Assembly: GCA_021018995.1 (NCBI GenBank)
Contig: CM037588.1
Location: 95,702,765 to 95,766,764, forward strand
Source of the DNA: Chloranthus sessilifolius
Taxonomy: Eukaryota; Streptophyta; Magnoliopsida; Chloranthales; Chloranthaceae
Length of the DNA: 64,000 nucleotides
Direction: 5' to 3'
A model generated the notes under the pieces. It searched no databases. It was not told the origin of the DNA and saw only the letters and a list, made by a program, of their open reading frames with translations. Of the stretch, positions 20,506 through 32,964 are shown one piece after another. The first letter of the stretch is position 1. Each line of letters starts with the position of its first letter. The position numbers were made by a program, and so were the translations under genes.

Positions 20506-21865
20506 GCACTTCTGTTGTCCTGTAAAATTATCCAAGATTTGCCTGAGATCATGTAGAAGGTTTAGGGTTTTATCTTATTTTATTTTCTTCTTTCTCTTTC
20601 TTAGCTCAGCAGTGATGCTAGCTAAATCTTTGTAGCAGCTAGGATTTTATAGATCTGTAATCGGGTTTTATATAAATAGAGTGAGTAGTTTGGGGATTTT
20701 ACAGAGACTGCTGCCTTGAGGGCAGATCATTGTAACTATTTTGTTTTCAATGAAATGCCATTTATAATGTTCATTATATCTGTATTTTCTTTGTGTTTTC
20801 ATTTAGATCTATATAGATCTAATGCTCCTATGGGTATATGTGCTTGTAGCCATACACACATGGTGGCAGCAGTGGTTTTATTATTCTGGTTTTGATCCTG
20901 TGGGTGGACCACATCTCTCGAATAATCTGTCATCATTGAAGTGGATAGATCATAGCCTTAGGATGAGTATAAATCATAGGGCTGAGGCTGGATTTTTTTT
21001 CCCTAGCTTTGTGCTTGTAGCCAAAGGAGGGACTGCTGCAGATCCAGCTTCTCCTCTATTTTACAAGACCATTTTTAGTGAATAGATCTGAGATCTTGTA
21101 CAGATTACAGACTTGAGAGTTTGGTCATTTTAGGCCTCTTTGTAGTAATAACCAGCTGATTCTAAAGCCCCCAACAATCTATGATTTCTAGTTGTTTCCA
21201 CTAGGTTTTCATAGACTGTTTGATCCTATGGTTATAAGTGCTTGTAGCCTTACAAGTATAGTGTTTGTAATAGTTTTCATGTTCTAACTTTAGCACCTGT
21301 GATTAGATTACCTCCCTAGGATAATTTCAGACCATTTAAGTGAAAAAATTATAGCCTTAAGAGCAGTTCAAATTACAGGGTTGAATCGGATTCTTCTACC
21401 AAACACTTGTGCTTGTTGCCAAGTGAAGGAATGCTACAAATCTAGTTCTTGATCTGAGTTGCAGTGAAGATTATCCCATAGCTGCCTACTTCTCCACATT
21501 TTAATTTTATTTTATCACTCCATCTACATTCTTCTTCATCCCCTGTCTTTAGCAGTAGTTTTATTCTTGTTTTTAGTTTTATTTTAGTTTTGTGACACCT
21601 AAACACCCTCTCTTTACCTTGCTTTCTAGTTTAGGTTTAGAGTTGCCAGATCTGGAGTTTACTATACACCTTTAGGTGTTTAGATCATCACTCTCTGTGG
21701 GATAAACTCTTACTTACTTTTAAAACTTGCTACAACAACCCTGTATCTTGCAGGCTGTGCTTTGTGCTTTAATTCATTTTCATTTCATCTCTTAATTTTT
21801 TGTTGTATTTTAACTATTCATTTTTACAATAAAATTCTAACATCACAAAGTAAACAATAAGTTTT

Positions 21866-21883
21866 TGGCGCCGCTATCGGGGA
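21866..21883 (+). other. Primer binding site of A, tRNA-Asp type
   Basis: TGGCGCCGCTATCGGGGA follows the LTR after six bases and differs from the complement of the plant tRNA-Asp 3' end at three positions. Confidence 0.85.
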
Positions 21884-22205
21884 GTTTTGATCTAAGTATA
21901 GTAATCTACGTTTAGTTTTTATTCATTATAGATGTAGTGTTTGAATAAATTACAGCTGTAATTTTTGTTTGAGTTTTGTACTTTTTTTTCTTTTTTATCT
22001 ATTTTATATCTTTTAGTGTCTATATAGTGTTTGTTGAAATTACAGCTGTAGTTTTAAGAAAAAAAAAAATATAAATATAAATATATATTTTTCGAATAAT
22101 GTGTCAGCAGATGAGTAACAGCAGTACATCATCTGCCATTTCCTCAATTTTTTTTCAAAGGTCCTTTTTCAAAGGAGAAAGTTAGATGGAGGAAATGTAG
22201 ACTGT
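21884..22205 (+). other. Leader of A, no coding match
   Basis: This T-rich stretch follows the primer site where gag would be expected. Two similar segments with AATTACAGCTGTA occur (about 21947 and 22037). No gag similarity remains. Confidence 0.5.
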
Positions 22206-22381
22206 TTGACAGTTGTCCTTAATGAGATGGTGGAATACACCTTGGCTACAATGCTGGAATGGGCTGAGATATGTGCTGAAATTGTTCAAGTATGGACTGA
22301 GGAGGCCCCCACTTGTGTGGTAGAAAAATTAATCATCTTGGGCTTCTCAGTGGGGCTAGTGTACCAGTCCACTTGGACACC
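22206..22381 (+). pseudogene. Protease-RT linker remnant of A
   Basis: The frame (VEYTLATMLEWAEI, FSVGLVYQSTWTP) parallels the linker after protease in element C (VEEELPTLLKWGNI, SSVGLVQHSIWKP). It is a short leftover of pol, cut by the solo LTR insertion at 22382. Confidence 0.65.
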
Positions 22382-24698
22382 TGTTGAGGTTTTTGATTGT
22401 GCTTGCTACTGACTTTATTGAAGACAGTAATAAGAATGGGATGAATAAAAATGAATGAAAGGTGGATTGAAAATGACAGAGCAGCAAGGCTAAAAATACA
22501 CAATCCAGCAAGATATAGGGCCTGTTGTAGCAAGTTTTGATAAGTAAGAGTTTGTCCCACAGGGAAGTTGATCTTAAGCTCGAAGGGAGCCATCTTTAGT
22601 AGGCCCTCCAGATCTGACTACAGATCTGGCAATCCTAAATGGAAGGAGATTTAGGGTCACGAAAATCTAAATTCTAAGGTATCCTAATGTCTAAACTATA
22701 GAAAGGGTTAAGAAAGGAGATGGAGTGAGAAAATAAATATAAAAGGGTGAGAAGTATGCTATTAGGTTCAGATCTGATGGGTTTCATAACTCAAATTCAG
22801 ATCTGCTGCTATAGAAGTCCTGTCTAATGGCTACATTATCACCACTGAGGAGAAAGAATCCAACTCATCTCTGTGCCATGATCCAATCCCTTTATGGCTA
22901 TAACCTGTCCACTTAAATGGTCACAGATTATCCAATTGGGGAACCACAGTCCAGAGATGGGTTAAAACAAGTTTATCATTGTAGGCACTACTTCATCCAG
23001 GCTACAAGCACAAGAATCCATAGGGAACCTCAACCTCTAAAGTGCTATGTGTGGGGCTAGGCCTGTATGGGAGCATGTTAGCCCAGACACATAGAACCAA
23101 CAAGAGTTTGAGTGCAACCTTAGATCTAGCTATCCACTGCTTTAGAGAGACTGCAGTGATCTAGTCGCAAGCCTACAATCTCTATAACCAAACCAGATCT
23201 ACCATCTGATGGTGAATCTATACACATACAGGGGAGTTTGTCTCAGCACAATCTTTCACAGGGCTACAAGCACAAGTGCAGAGAAGAACAATCCGTCTTG
23301 AGTCTGTGGATTGGCTTCACCGTAAGGCTATAACCTGTCCACTGGAATGGTCACAGACTATCCCAGAGGCTATCCTCCTCACAAAGCTCAAGATATAACA
23401 AGAAACATTGCTGCCACCACCATGTTCACAAGGCTACAAAGGCTCATTGCTCCCATGGGGACTTCAGATCTAGTGGGTCCTATGGTGGGGCTAGGCCTGT
23501 ATGGGAGCATGTTAGCCCAGACACACAGGTCACTTGGATCTGAGTAAACCATAAAATCAGTCCTCCATTGCTTGTAATACATCTTAGCAATGGAGGATCT
23601 CAAGGTAGCAGCCTTGTACAGAACAACTCACAAACAGAAATCCCATAAATGTAAAACACCCTATCATAAGACTCCATTAATCTATTCCAAATAGTCATAC
23701 AAAGGCATAGCCAGCAAATGCTGGACTATGGAGAGAAGAAAAAAGATAAAAAGAAACTACCTAAACCTAAGCTAAACTTACAGGAGATCTATAGCCGATT
23801 CCAGAAGAAGTAAAACTAAGTTCTATTCTATGAGGCCCTAAAAAGCTCCCTAAACCTAAACCAGGCTTAGGTTTATATAGCAGACAGCTTGGCAGCGCAT
23901 TAGGGCTAGGAAACCCTAATCTTAACGATGCCACGTGGCCTGATACTGTTCCTTAGATGCCTCGAGGTTTGTGCATAGGAATTGGAGCATTGGAATGCGT
24001 GCCCTAATTGTTGGAAGTTCCTAGAATGTCCTCTGCAGAAGTGAGGGAGAGTTAGAGTTCAAAGCCTCGCCAGGTAGCACTGGTTTCCAAGACTGTCGCG
24101 TGGTAGCACGGTCTTCGCGAGATTGGATCAACTTGAAATTCTAGCCATTGCGAGATTGTCTTAGTTTACAGTTTAAGCAGTCACGCGATAGAGCATTAAA
24201 TCCTCGCTGGATTGCTCTGGTCTTCGCGGGATTGTACTTTCCTTCTGAATGGCGCTAGAATTGCGCGAGCAATTTATTTCTTAATGGATCTTCTTGAGGA
24301 TCCTCACGAGGACGTGATGTGCATTGGTCTCTGAACTGCGCGAGAGGTTTTTCTGAAGTTTTATATCCCGCGGCCACTGCGCGACAGCTGCACGCCGAAA
24401 TACCTGGAGCTCTCTCTCCTTAGTTGATCTGAGTGAACTGCGCGAGGTTTGAGAGCTGCGCGAGCATTTATATTTGAGCTTCGTGAGAGCTACGCGAGGT
24501 ATAATTCTTGTCTGGATTCAGCTTTCATCCTTCTGAGGGGCTTCTGGCGCAAAAGTGGGCTCCTTAATAGGGTTCTGGCTTTATTGTAGCTGTTATTTAT
24601 TACCTACAAAAATGACTTAACACACATTTATTAGATGGCTAAGGGTATAATAGAGGCTAAGTTAAGGGGTGAAAAATGGTACTTTTCATGTCTTAACA
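22382..24698 (-). mobile_element. Solo LTR of the C family
   Basis: A single LTR (TGTTGAGG...TCTTAACA, 2317 bp) aligns along its whole length with the LTRs of element C. It is flanked by ACACC on both sides (22377-22381 and 24699-24703) and has no internal region. Unequal recombination between the two LTRs of a former complete element explains it. Its CGCGAG-type motif array lies at about 24070-24510. Confidence 0.93.
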
Positions 24699-24756
24699 AC
24701 ACCCATCCTGCTACCCTTCCCTCAACCATCTAAGGTACCTTTGTTGCCTTTTAATT

Positions 24757-24980
24757 GATTATCCACCGAATGCGAAGCAGGAGCTACTCCCTATGTCTCT
24801 CATGCAACTGCTATTTTAGAGTTGGAAGAACTGAGATTTGATGCCTATGCATCTGCAAAGGTATGACTGTTTAACTTCTGCATTAAAGTTCTTTACAGTT
24901 CAGTTGAGGTCCAGATGGGTGACCAATTCACTGTCATTCATGCATCCCCATCCGGACTGCTGAGATCATAGAACTTATTT
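24757..24980 (+). pseudogene. Integrase C-terminal remnant of A
   Basis: The sequence encodes ELEELRFDAYASAK, matching the integrase C-terminal region of C ([14 protein letters not shown]). A stop and a deletion follow, then a degenerate end of the domain (VIHASPSG). The part between this and the linker remnant (protease end, RT, RNase H, integrase core) is missing. Confidence 0.75.
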
Positions 24981-26985
24981 TTGGGAAGAATCATGAAGGT
25001 TAATGAGCAGAGGCTCATATTCTATTTTGAAAATTCCATGGAACCTCTGAATTCATTCACTTTCAAGACCTTCCACTGATATTTGATCTCAGCTGTGTAT
25101 CATATGTAACATAGATGTTTGTAGTGTTTTAAAATTTTGTATATATTGTATTTATGTTGTATGATGTGATGAATCTTGAGTAAAATGTGTGCCATAACTG
25201 TTGATGTACTGTTGTGTGTGGATTCAGTCATCTAATATTTTTGCTAGATTCATACTCATACCATTGTAAGAATTTCTATTTTTGAGTTTGATGTTCTAGG
25301 AGTTTAGTATACGTGTTGTTTTTTTTAGTATAATTGTTGTTTTTACTTAGTTACAACTATTGTTTTATATAGTTTTCTGTTCTAGGAGTCTGTGTACCTG
25401 TTGTGTCTTCTTGGTGTTAGTGTGTCCAAATTCTCTTTTTCTCCTTCTTAGTATAATTTCCTACATTTTTAATTTCATTTTCTCTTAGTTTTCTATTGTA
25501 CATTAGTTGTTTTTCTTTTACAACCCTTCCTGCCCCTATACATGTATGTTGAAACAGTGAGGACACTGTTCATCTTAGGTTTAGGAGTATGGCAGGGTGG
25601 TAGACCAGCAAAATAGTTAATTTTAGTTTAGAAATGTTAGGTAAATTGAAATAAATAAAGTCAATTCTCACCTAATTATGTTAGAAAGAGGAAATTTAAA
25701 AATTTTACAGACATTTAAAACTGAAAATCTTTGAAAAATTAGCACCTCCATGAAGTTAACATGAAGAAATTTTTTTTCAATTAGTACTTAGTAAACTAGA
25801 GAGGAGAGAAAAAGGTAAAAATATACACCATGGGTTAAATTGAAGACCATATCTAGTGAGATTTGGGCCTATCAAATTTATTTTGAAGAGTGTTTTTGGT
25901 AAATTTTTCTGCTCTAAGGAATGACAGATTCAATATCTTTTTACTAGAGTTAGGCACCCCCAAATTGAAACTGATTGGCAGCACTCATAACACTAAGGAG
26001 ATGATCTAAGGCCTTCATTTGGACAGTTTGAGCTTAAATTTCCTACCCATTCAACTGCCCTTTGCATACACTCTTTGAGCCTTTAAATCTGATTTTTCTT
26101 CAATAAACACTTGAATACTTGCATCTAAACCTTATTGACCTGATTCAACCTTACCCTCTTCCTGAGAATTCAAAAGGTGAAGGAGAAGAAGTTGAAGATA
26201 GGTGGGTTGGATTAAATATTTAGTGGAAGGAGAAGAAAATAAAGCTAAAAATAGCAGTGTAGTAGTGGTATATGTGTGGCAACTCATCATCAAACTATAA
26301 AACATTATATATATATATATATATACATATATATATAATAAAAATAAAAGAAAGAGAAGTCAAGAGAATTATTTCATCTGAAAAAAGAGAAGAAGTGGTC
26401 ACTTCAGATCTAAAAAACCTATTGGAAGATGAAGTTGTGCTGAAATGAAGGTTGTGAAGTCATGAATCACTTCCTTACCTTGTTGATTTCTCAATTTTGA
26501 ATCCTTCATACCCCTTTTATTCTTTATAAACCTCACCCACAAGCCACATTACAACCCATTTAAAAGACCTTGTTGATCCAAAGTAAAATGAGCTATCATG
26601 TGGAGATGAGGAGATGTCTAATCTATGGTGAAAGTATTGGAGGATGTCAGAAACTTAGATGCAATGCCTATGTTCATGCTTGCAGGCCTATTTGAGGTTT
26701 GTGATTGATCTTGAGTTGATGAGTATGTGAACACCCTTGAATTTTCATTGTTGAGAGATAGCCCTGGTGTGGATTGGGTCTGAAATTTAATTTCATTGGG
26801 GTGGTTTCTTAGCCTAATATTTAAATTTAGAGTGAACTTAGTGCTAATTTGTGCATGTTGTATTCCTGATGTGAACTGATTGTTAGTGATGCAAACACTT
26901 TCTGATTTTAGTTTTAAATTTTTTGCATTACTTCTGTAATTTTCTCTGATTTTTAAAGAATAGGTGTGGAATGATACTTTATTTA
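24981..26985 (+). other. 3' internal region of A, non-coding
   Basis: No coding match is seen. Parts align with the 3' non-coding region of C in the reverse direction; for example GTGAGGACACTGTTC at about 25556 corresponds to C near 46440. The third ORF of B and C is not recognisable. An (AT)n run lies at 26306-26337. Confidence 0.55.
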
Positions 26986-27232
26986 TTAGAATCTGTTTTG
27001 TCATTGACTGCACTATACTTAACTGTTTCAATGGTGAAGTTTGCGGGTATCTTCACTAAAAATCCTCAGGAGACTTCACTCCACCACTAGGGATCACCTA
27101 GCGGTTTAAAAGGCTTGATGCATATGCTAAATGCATCCGTGCTCCTTACGAAAGTAGCATTTATTGTTTTGAATAATTATTTTAATTGTTCCTTTGCTCG
27201 AGGACTAGCAAAGATTAAGTTTGAGGTGTGTG
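26986..27232 (+). other. Conserved block and polypurine tract of A
   Basis: This 240-bp block before the 3' LTR is strongly similar to the equivalent blocks of B (10952-11160) and C (44788-44990), including CCACTAGGGATCACCTAG, and ends in a purine-rich tract. Its conservation across three families with unlike LTRs suggests a cis function. Confidence 0.75.
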
Positions 27233-27984
27233 TGTTATTCTCTGAAATATACCACTTTTCACCTCTTAACCTGACCTTTGATGGACCTTTGAGCTTATTA
27301 ATAATATGTTTTAAGTGTGTTTCGTAGATAGTAGGAAAATAAGAGTTTAGTGCAGCAATCCATCCTTTTAGTGCCAAGAAGAAAGAATTTTATGCTAAGC
27401 TTGGGAGCTGATAGATTTATTGAGAAAGGACCATGGTGGTGTACACCGTTGGGACTGCATTTAGCATGCTCTGGGGCTTTGAAGTCCTGCTGAGAGAGAG
27501 AGTGGTTAAGCCCAAGCTATATGGACTACAGCTGTAACGAATTATACATTAAGTAAACCAGCAATGCAGAAATTTTTATATTCAGCAGTGCAGAAGTTCA
27601 AATGGCACATGTGCAGCTGTTGCTAAAGCAAGCTTTGAAGCATAAGAGCAGCTGAATCAACATGTCAAAGCTTAGAGCCAAGCTACTATTGTTGCTGCCT
27701 CAAAACACTTGAATAGCAGCAGAAACCATTAAAGATATGAGCACTTTAGTGTTGACGCACAAAGCTATAGAACTGCAATGCTAGCATACATATCTACCTT
27801 GAAGAACTCAAACAGTTGGCCGAAGTGTCACTATTGTACTCAGCAATTTTTAGTGCTGCAAACCAAGACCTTCAAGCAGTATTATTGCTAGAAAATGAGC
27901 CACATTAGCAGCACAGTTGCTGTACTTGAAGGGCTTGAGAAGATGTCAAAGTTGGAATATGGAGTGTAGTGCTGAAGTGTGTTG

Positions 27985-28510
27985 AAAATGAACCACTTGA
28001 GTGGTTTAAAAGGAAGAGAAACCAGCTGTCGAGTAGTGTCGCAAGCTGGAGTAGCCACTCGAGGTGTTTAAATGTGCTTGAAAAGAACCCCACAAGTGGA
28101 TTAAATCAGCAGAAGCAACCATCCAACCCCACGAGTGGATTAATGCAGCTAGAATGAACCCCACGAGGTGTTTGATTGCTACCATCCAACCCCACAAGTG
28201 GTTCCATGTATGCATCTAACCTGTTGAGAGGTTCAAGTTGCTGAAATGAACCTCTCAAATGGTTTAAATCTTGTTGAAGAACCTGTCGAATGGTTGTTTG
28301 TACCCGTCGAGAGGTTTTGAAGCTGGAAATGAACTTTACGTGAGGTTCTGATGCTGAAATTGAACCTGTCGAGAACCTGTCGAACTGTTGGATAAACCTG
28401 TCGAGCTCCTATTTGAACCTGTCGAGCTCCTGAATGAACCTGTCGAACTAAACTACTTGAAGCCTTTAACCTGTCGAACAGTTGCCTGAACCTCTCGAAA
28501 TTGCAAGTTC
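27985..28510 (+). repeat. CTGTCGAG motif array in A 3' LTR
   Basis: It is the counterpart of 19780-20330 with better-kept CG cores: at least eight GTCGAG/GTCGAA copies between 28260 and 28490. Confidence 0.8.
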
Positions 28511-28711
28511 TGAAGTCCAACTGCACGAGGCACTGGTTTCAGCCATCTATTTCACACTTCAAGGATATTTTGGGGATTCTACTGCTTCTAGGGCACACAT
28601 CCTAATGTCCCACACAACTCAAGGCATCCAAGGGGCTGAAAATAGGCCACGCATCCAGCTCCAAATGCCTCAATTCTGATTGGCTCTTGCACACAACTGA
28701 TTTATGGATTG

Positions 28712-28719
28712 TATAAATA
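28712..28719 (+). promoter_or_regulatory. TATA box of A 3' LTR
   Basis: TATAAATA lies about 200 bp downstream of the motif array. Confidence 0.55.
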
Positions 28720-29144
28720 GCACTTCTACTGTCTTGTAAAATTATCTGAGATTAGCCTGAGATGATGTAGGAGTAGGTTTAGGGTTTTATTTTCTTTTAT
28801 TTTCTTCATTCTCTTTCTTAGCTCAGCAGTGATGCTAGCTAAATCTTTGTAGCAGCTAGGATTTTATAGATCTGTAATCGGGTTTTATATAAATAGAGTG
28901 AGCAGTTTGGGGATTTTGCAGAGACTGCTGCCTTGAGGGTAGATCATTGTAAGTATTTTATTTTCAATGAAATGCCATGTACAATGTTTTTTAAATATGT
29001 ATTTTCTTTGTATTTTCACTTAGATTTGTATAGATCTAATGCTCCTATGGGTGTATGTGTTTGTAGCCATACACACATGGTGGCAGCAATGGTTTTATTG
29101 TTCTGGTTTTGATCTTGTTGATGGACCACATCTCTGGGATGATA

Positions 29145-29354
29145 CAAGGATCAAAATTTCGGCCGAAATGACTGAAATTTTGCCCGAAATTATTGGTTTC
29201 GGACCCCACCGAAATGATAATTAGGGACCAAAATTTCGGTCAAAGAATATATGGGAATGAAATTTTCGATCAAATTATCGGCCGAGATTTCGGTTTTCGG
29301 CCAAAATTTCGGTCCCCTCCGAAACCGAAACGAAACCCAAAATTTTGATCCTTG
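29145..29354. mobile_element. hAT-like MITE
   Basis: A 210-bp non-coding insert has 15-bp perfect terminal inverted repeats (CAAGGATCAAAATTT) and an 8-bp duplication GGATGATA (29137-29144, 29355-29362). Eight-bp duplications are typical of hAT elements. The inside is rich in CCGAAATTTCGG-type palindromes. The 5' LTR of A has an empty site at about 20916, so this insertion came after A. Confidence 0.88.
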
Positions 29355-30293
29355 GGATGATATGTGACCATTGAAGTGAACAGATCATAGCCTTAGGATG
29401 AGTCCAGATCATATGGCTGAGACTGGATTATTTTTCCCTTGCTTTGTGCTTGCAGCCAAAGGAGGGACTGTTGCAAATCTAGCTTCTCTATTTTAGAAGA
29501 CCATTTTCAGTGAATAGATCTGAGATGTTGCACAGATTGTAAACTTGAGAGCTTGGTCATTGTAGACCTCTTTGTAGCAATGACCAGCTGACTCTAAAGC
29601 CCCAAACAATTTGTGATTTCTAGTGGTTTCCACTAGGTTTCATGGACTGTTTGATCCTATGGTTGTAAGTGCTTGTAGCCTTACAAGCATAGTGTCTGTA
29701 ATAGTCTTCATGTTCTAAATTTAGCACCTGTGATTAGATTACCTCCCTAGGATAATTTGTGGCCATTTAAGTGGACATATTATAACCTTAAGAGTAGTCC
29801 AAATTACAGGGTTGAATAAGATTCTTCTACCTTGCACTTGTGCATGTAGCCAAGGGAAGGAATGTTGCAGATCTAGTTCTTGATCTGAGTTGTAGTGAAG
29901 ATTATCCCAGAGCTGCCTACTTCTCACATTTTCATTTTATTTTATCACTCCAGCTATATTCTTCTTCATCCCCTTTCTTTAGCAGTAGTTCTATTCCTAT
30001 TTTTAGTTTTATTTTAGTTTTGTGACACCTAAACACCCTCTCTTTACCTTGCTTTCTAATTTAAGTTTAGAGTTGCCAGATCTGGAGTTTACTATACACC
30101 TTTAGATGTTTAGATCATCACTCTCTGTGGGACAAACTCTTACTTACTTTTAAAACTTGCTACAACAGCCCTGTATCTTGCAGGCTCTGCTTTGTGCTTT
30201 AATTCATTTCCATTTCATCTCTTAATTTTTGCTGTATTTTAACCATTCAATTTTACAATAAAATTTTGACATCACAAAGTAAACAACAAGCCT

Positions 30294-32920
30294 TTCTAAT
30301 CAACTACCATACCTTGGGTTCTAATAATATGCTAAGCAGACCAAAGAGAAACTTTACCATCTCTAGAAGGTTCCCAAATTCATCTATCTTGTTGATCCGA
30401 GTTTCGCGCATCAATATTACAAACATCATCCCAAGCTTCTTCCATGCGAATCGTTAAGGGAGGTGGCAGTATCCACACTCCATCATGGGCCACATCATTA
30501 ACCATAGTGGTTTCATTAAGACCAGAAGAAGTCTTTCGCAATAAGTAGAAATAAGAGATTTGCCATTAACCCAAGGATCAAACTAGAAGCTAGTAGTGGC
30601 CCCATTCCGCAAAACTAACCAACAATTGCATAGAACAACATCTCTAGCAGCAAGAATTCCCTCCATGCCCATGAAGGATCACTTGGCAGAGAACAATTCC
30701 AAATGCTCTGTCTCCCAACATATTCAACTCGCATAGCTTGGGCCCAAAGAGAGTCATTTTGCACAATAGACCAAAAAAGTTGTCATTCCAGCATGATTCC
30801 AATCCACAAGATTCCGAATGCCAAGACCTCCTTCGTCTTTCGGTTTGCAGATTTTCTTCCAACTGATGGGATGCATGGATTGGGCCAACGATGGTCCTCT
30901 CCAAAGAAACCAACAAATTATATTCTCAATTTCTTTAAGAGTTCGCATTGGGAGGTCAAAACAAGTCGGTCAACATGATAAAGAAAATGTTTCTTCTAAC
31001 TTTCCAATCTATTCTTGATTTTTTGAATAAGAGGGCTGCACATATAATGAGTCATTCTAGAAGAGAATAAGGGAATGTCCAAATATCGAATGAGCAGAAA
31101 TCCTTGCTTGAAATTTAGCCCATTTAGGATGTCATTTTTGGCTTGGCAAGCTTCACTAAATATAACTGAACTTTTTTTTTCATTATCCATGAGACCGAAG
31201 AAGCTATGAAAGAACTCCATAGAATCTTTCACCACTTTTACAGAATCAATGTCATCTTCCAAAAATAGGAGGAGGTCATCTGCAAACATGAGATGAGAAA
31301 TACTAGGCCCACCTAGCAAGTTAGGAACAAGAATCTTTCCTTCATCAATCTTTTACTGAAGAACACAGGTAAAGGCTTCCCTTACAAGAGTAAATAAAAG
31401 AGGAGAAAGATGATCTCTTTATCTAATACCACAATTTCCGTGAAAGAAACCATGAGGGGACCCATTAACAAGAATGGAGAATGTAAGAGTAGTAATACAT
31501 TGGGTAATCCATGCTACCCATGTTTCATCAAAATCAATTTGGCGAAGGATGTTGTTGTTGAAGTCTCACTTCACACTATCATAAGCTTTCCGGATATCAA
31601 TTTTGGCACATAAACCTTTCAAACCAATAGTGAGGTGGAACTTCCTAACCATCTCATGGGCAAGTAAGACATTTTCAGTGATATGCCTTCCTTTCACAAA
31701 GGTAGATTTATTCGGACTCACTAGATTCAGAAGCACCAAAGCAAGTCTATCCAAGATAATTTTCGTAATAACTTTATTGACAAAGTTGCAAAGGGCAATA
31801 GGTCACAACATGTCTATTGTGCTTGCATCCTTTTCTTTGGGAATGAGTCTAATAAAAGTAGAATTTATAAGCTTTAAAATTTTTTTCTTTTGAAAGAAAT
31901 TTCTTGCTGCACGAGAGAACTCCTCCTTGACAATATCCCAGTAGATCTTGAAAAATTTAGTAGGAAAACCATCAGGTCCAGGCACTTTTCTATTTGGTGA
32001 AGCAAAGACCACCTTGGTAATTTCGTCATTGGAGACTGGTAATGAGAGCTTCATCACATCATCCAGATGAAGTCTTCTTTTAAATGGAATGGCAGGAACA
32101 GGATCAAAACTGGAAGAGGTGTAAATATTCTGATAATGATTAACAATATAAACCCCAATTTCTCTCTGATCAATAAATCTGTTCCCAGCATCATCTACCA
32201 TCACATATAGATTATTCACAACTTTCCTAGAATTGACATGAGCATGATAATACCTGGTGTTGTGATCGCCATCATTGATGCTTTGATGTCGAGACTTCTG
32301 GAAGTAGAATTCCTCCTTGGTGTTTAGCTCTCTATTAAGCTCAATCAATGCAATCTTTTCTTGTTTGAAAGGTCCTCATTTAAAGGATCTCCTTGAATGG
32401 AATTATGAAATGTTGTGACCATATTACGAGCTACCTGAACTTTGGATTGAATACTTCCAAAGTCCCTTCTATTCCATTCCCTAATGGCTTCTTTAACGAA
32501 TTTGAGTTTTCGTTGAAGAATGAACATTTCAGTACATTCCACCTACCGAGCCCAAGCCTTAAAAATGACATCTCTGAATCTTGTTTGAGAGGTCCATGCC
32601 GTAAAGAATTTGAAGGGCTTCGACCCCGAGGAAAACTCATGATGAAATCTAGTAATCAGAGCAGAGTGATAAGAGATTCCCGTAGGCAAGTAAGTCACCA
32701 CTCCATTAGGCCAAAGAGAATTCCACTGGACATTAACTAAAGCCCTATCCAGCCGATAGAAGATATGCCTATTTCCAAGAGATCTATTAGTCTAGGATAG
32801 AGAATTACCAAAATCTTGTAGATCCCCAAGGTAACAAGCGTCAAGGAAATTATTGAATTCATTGACAATACGCCTCGGGACCAGGCGCCCCCCAAGCTTC
32901 TCCTCAGGATATCTGATATA
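30294..32920 (-). pseudogene. LINE endonuclease/reverse transcriptase (ORF2)
   Basis: ORF2 of an L1-type plant LINE nicks target DNA and reverse-transcribes its RNA there. From high to low coordinates the minus strand shows the end of the endonuclease domain (32920-32650, with the usual SDHS motif as SYHSAL), the linker, RT motifs (KVPGPDGFPTKFFK in 32348-31803, KIDIRKAYDSV in 31754-31566, FADDLLLF near 31280) and the zf-RVT side (FLWRGPSLAQSMHPISW, 30948-30754). The catalytic DD is kept, but the frame is broken into at least six pieces by stops and shifts. The segment from 30640 to 30294 is weakly similar and leads to element A. Confidence 0.85.
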
Positions 32921-32964
32921 ATGCTTCATGTATGTGTCTTAATAAAGAATGGCTGTTCTTGGCA
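32921..32964 (+). other. Patchwork junction between LINE and copia
   Basis: ATAATGCTTCATGT at 32918-32931 is repeated at 33033-33046, and a 19-bp sequence at 32931-32949 recurs with one difference at 32965-32983. Both downstream copies are normal copia sequence, so this filler was copied from nearby copia DNA. Confidence 0.6.

Larger units (their letters stand above)
19550..21859 (+). repeat. 5' LTR of A, second part
   Basis: It resumes the LTR after element B and ends AAACAATA, where the 3' LTR has AAACAACA. The first five bases (TGCAC) are the duplicated target of B. A motif array (19780-20330) and a TATA box (20498-20505) are present. Confidence 0.92.
8614..30288 (+). mobile_element. Athila-like LTR retrotransposon A, internally deleted
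   Basis: The element is bounded by about 3-kb LTRs (TGTTATTC...AACA) and a perfect 5-bp duplication AGCCT (8609-8613 and 30289-30293). It lies on the plus strand inside the LINE. A tRNA-Asp-type primer site and a purine-rich tract mark the ends of the internal region. That region keeps only two short pol remnants (22206-22381 and 24757-24980) and a 3' non-coding part; gag, protease, RT and most of integrase are gone. Three later insertions sit in it: B in the 5' LTR, a solo LTR between the pol remnants, and a MITE in the 3' LTR. Without them it measures about 8.7 kb. Confidence 0.93.
27233..30288 (+). repeat. 3' LTR of A
   Basis: The 3056-bp LTR starts TGTTATTC and ends AAACAACA, followed by AGCCT. 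It contains a motif array (27985-28510), a TATA box (28712) and a 210-bp MITE that the 5' LTR lacks. Confidence 0.93.
7978..32920 (-). mobile_element. 5'-truncated LINE, split by element A
   Basis: A minus-strand non-LTR retrotransposon lies between the copia gag and protease. Its 3' end is a poly(A) tail, seen as a T run at 7978-7990. The C-terminal part lies at 7992-8613 and the rest at 30294-32920; the gap is element A with duplication AGCCT. The intact insert was about 3.3 kb. It stops inside the endonuclease domain near 32920, a usual 5' truncation. I could not find its target-site duplication. Several stops and frameshifts break the ORF. Confidence 0.85.

Noticed and set aside
26618-27031. 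137-codon minus-strand ORF in element A
   Set aside because: It is antisense to the element. The aligned region of C has stops and frameshifts in the same frame, so the frame is not conserved.
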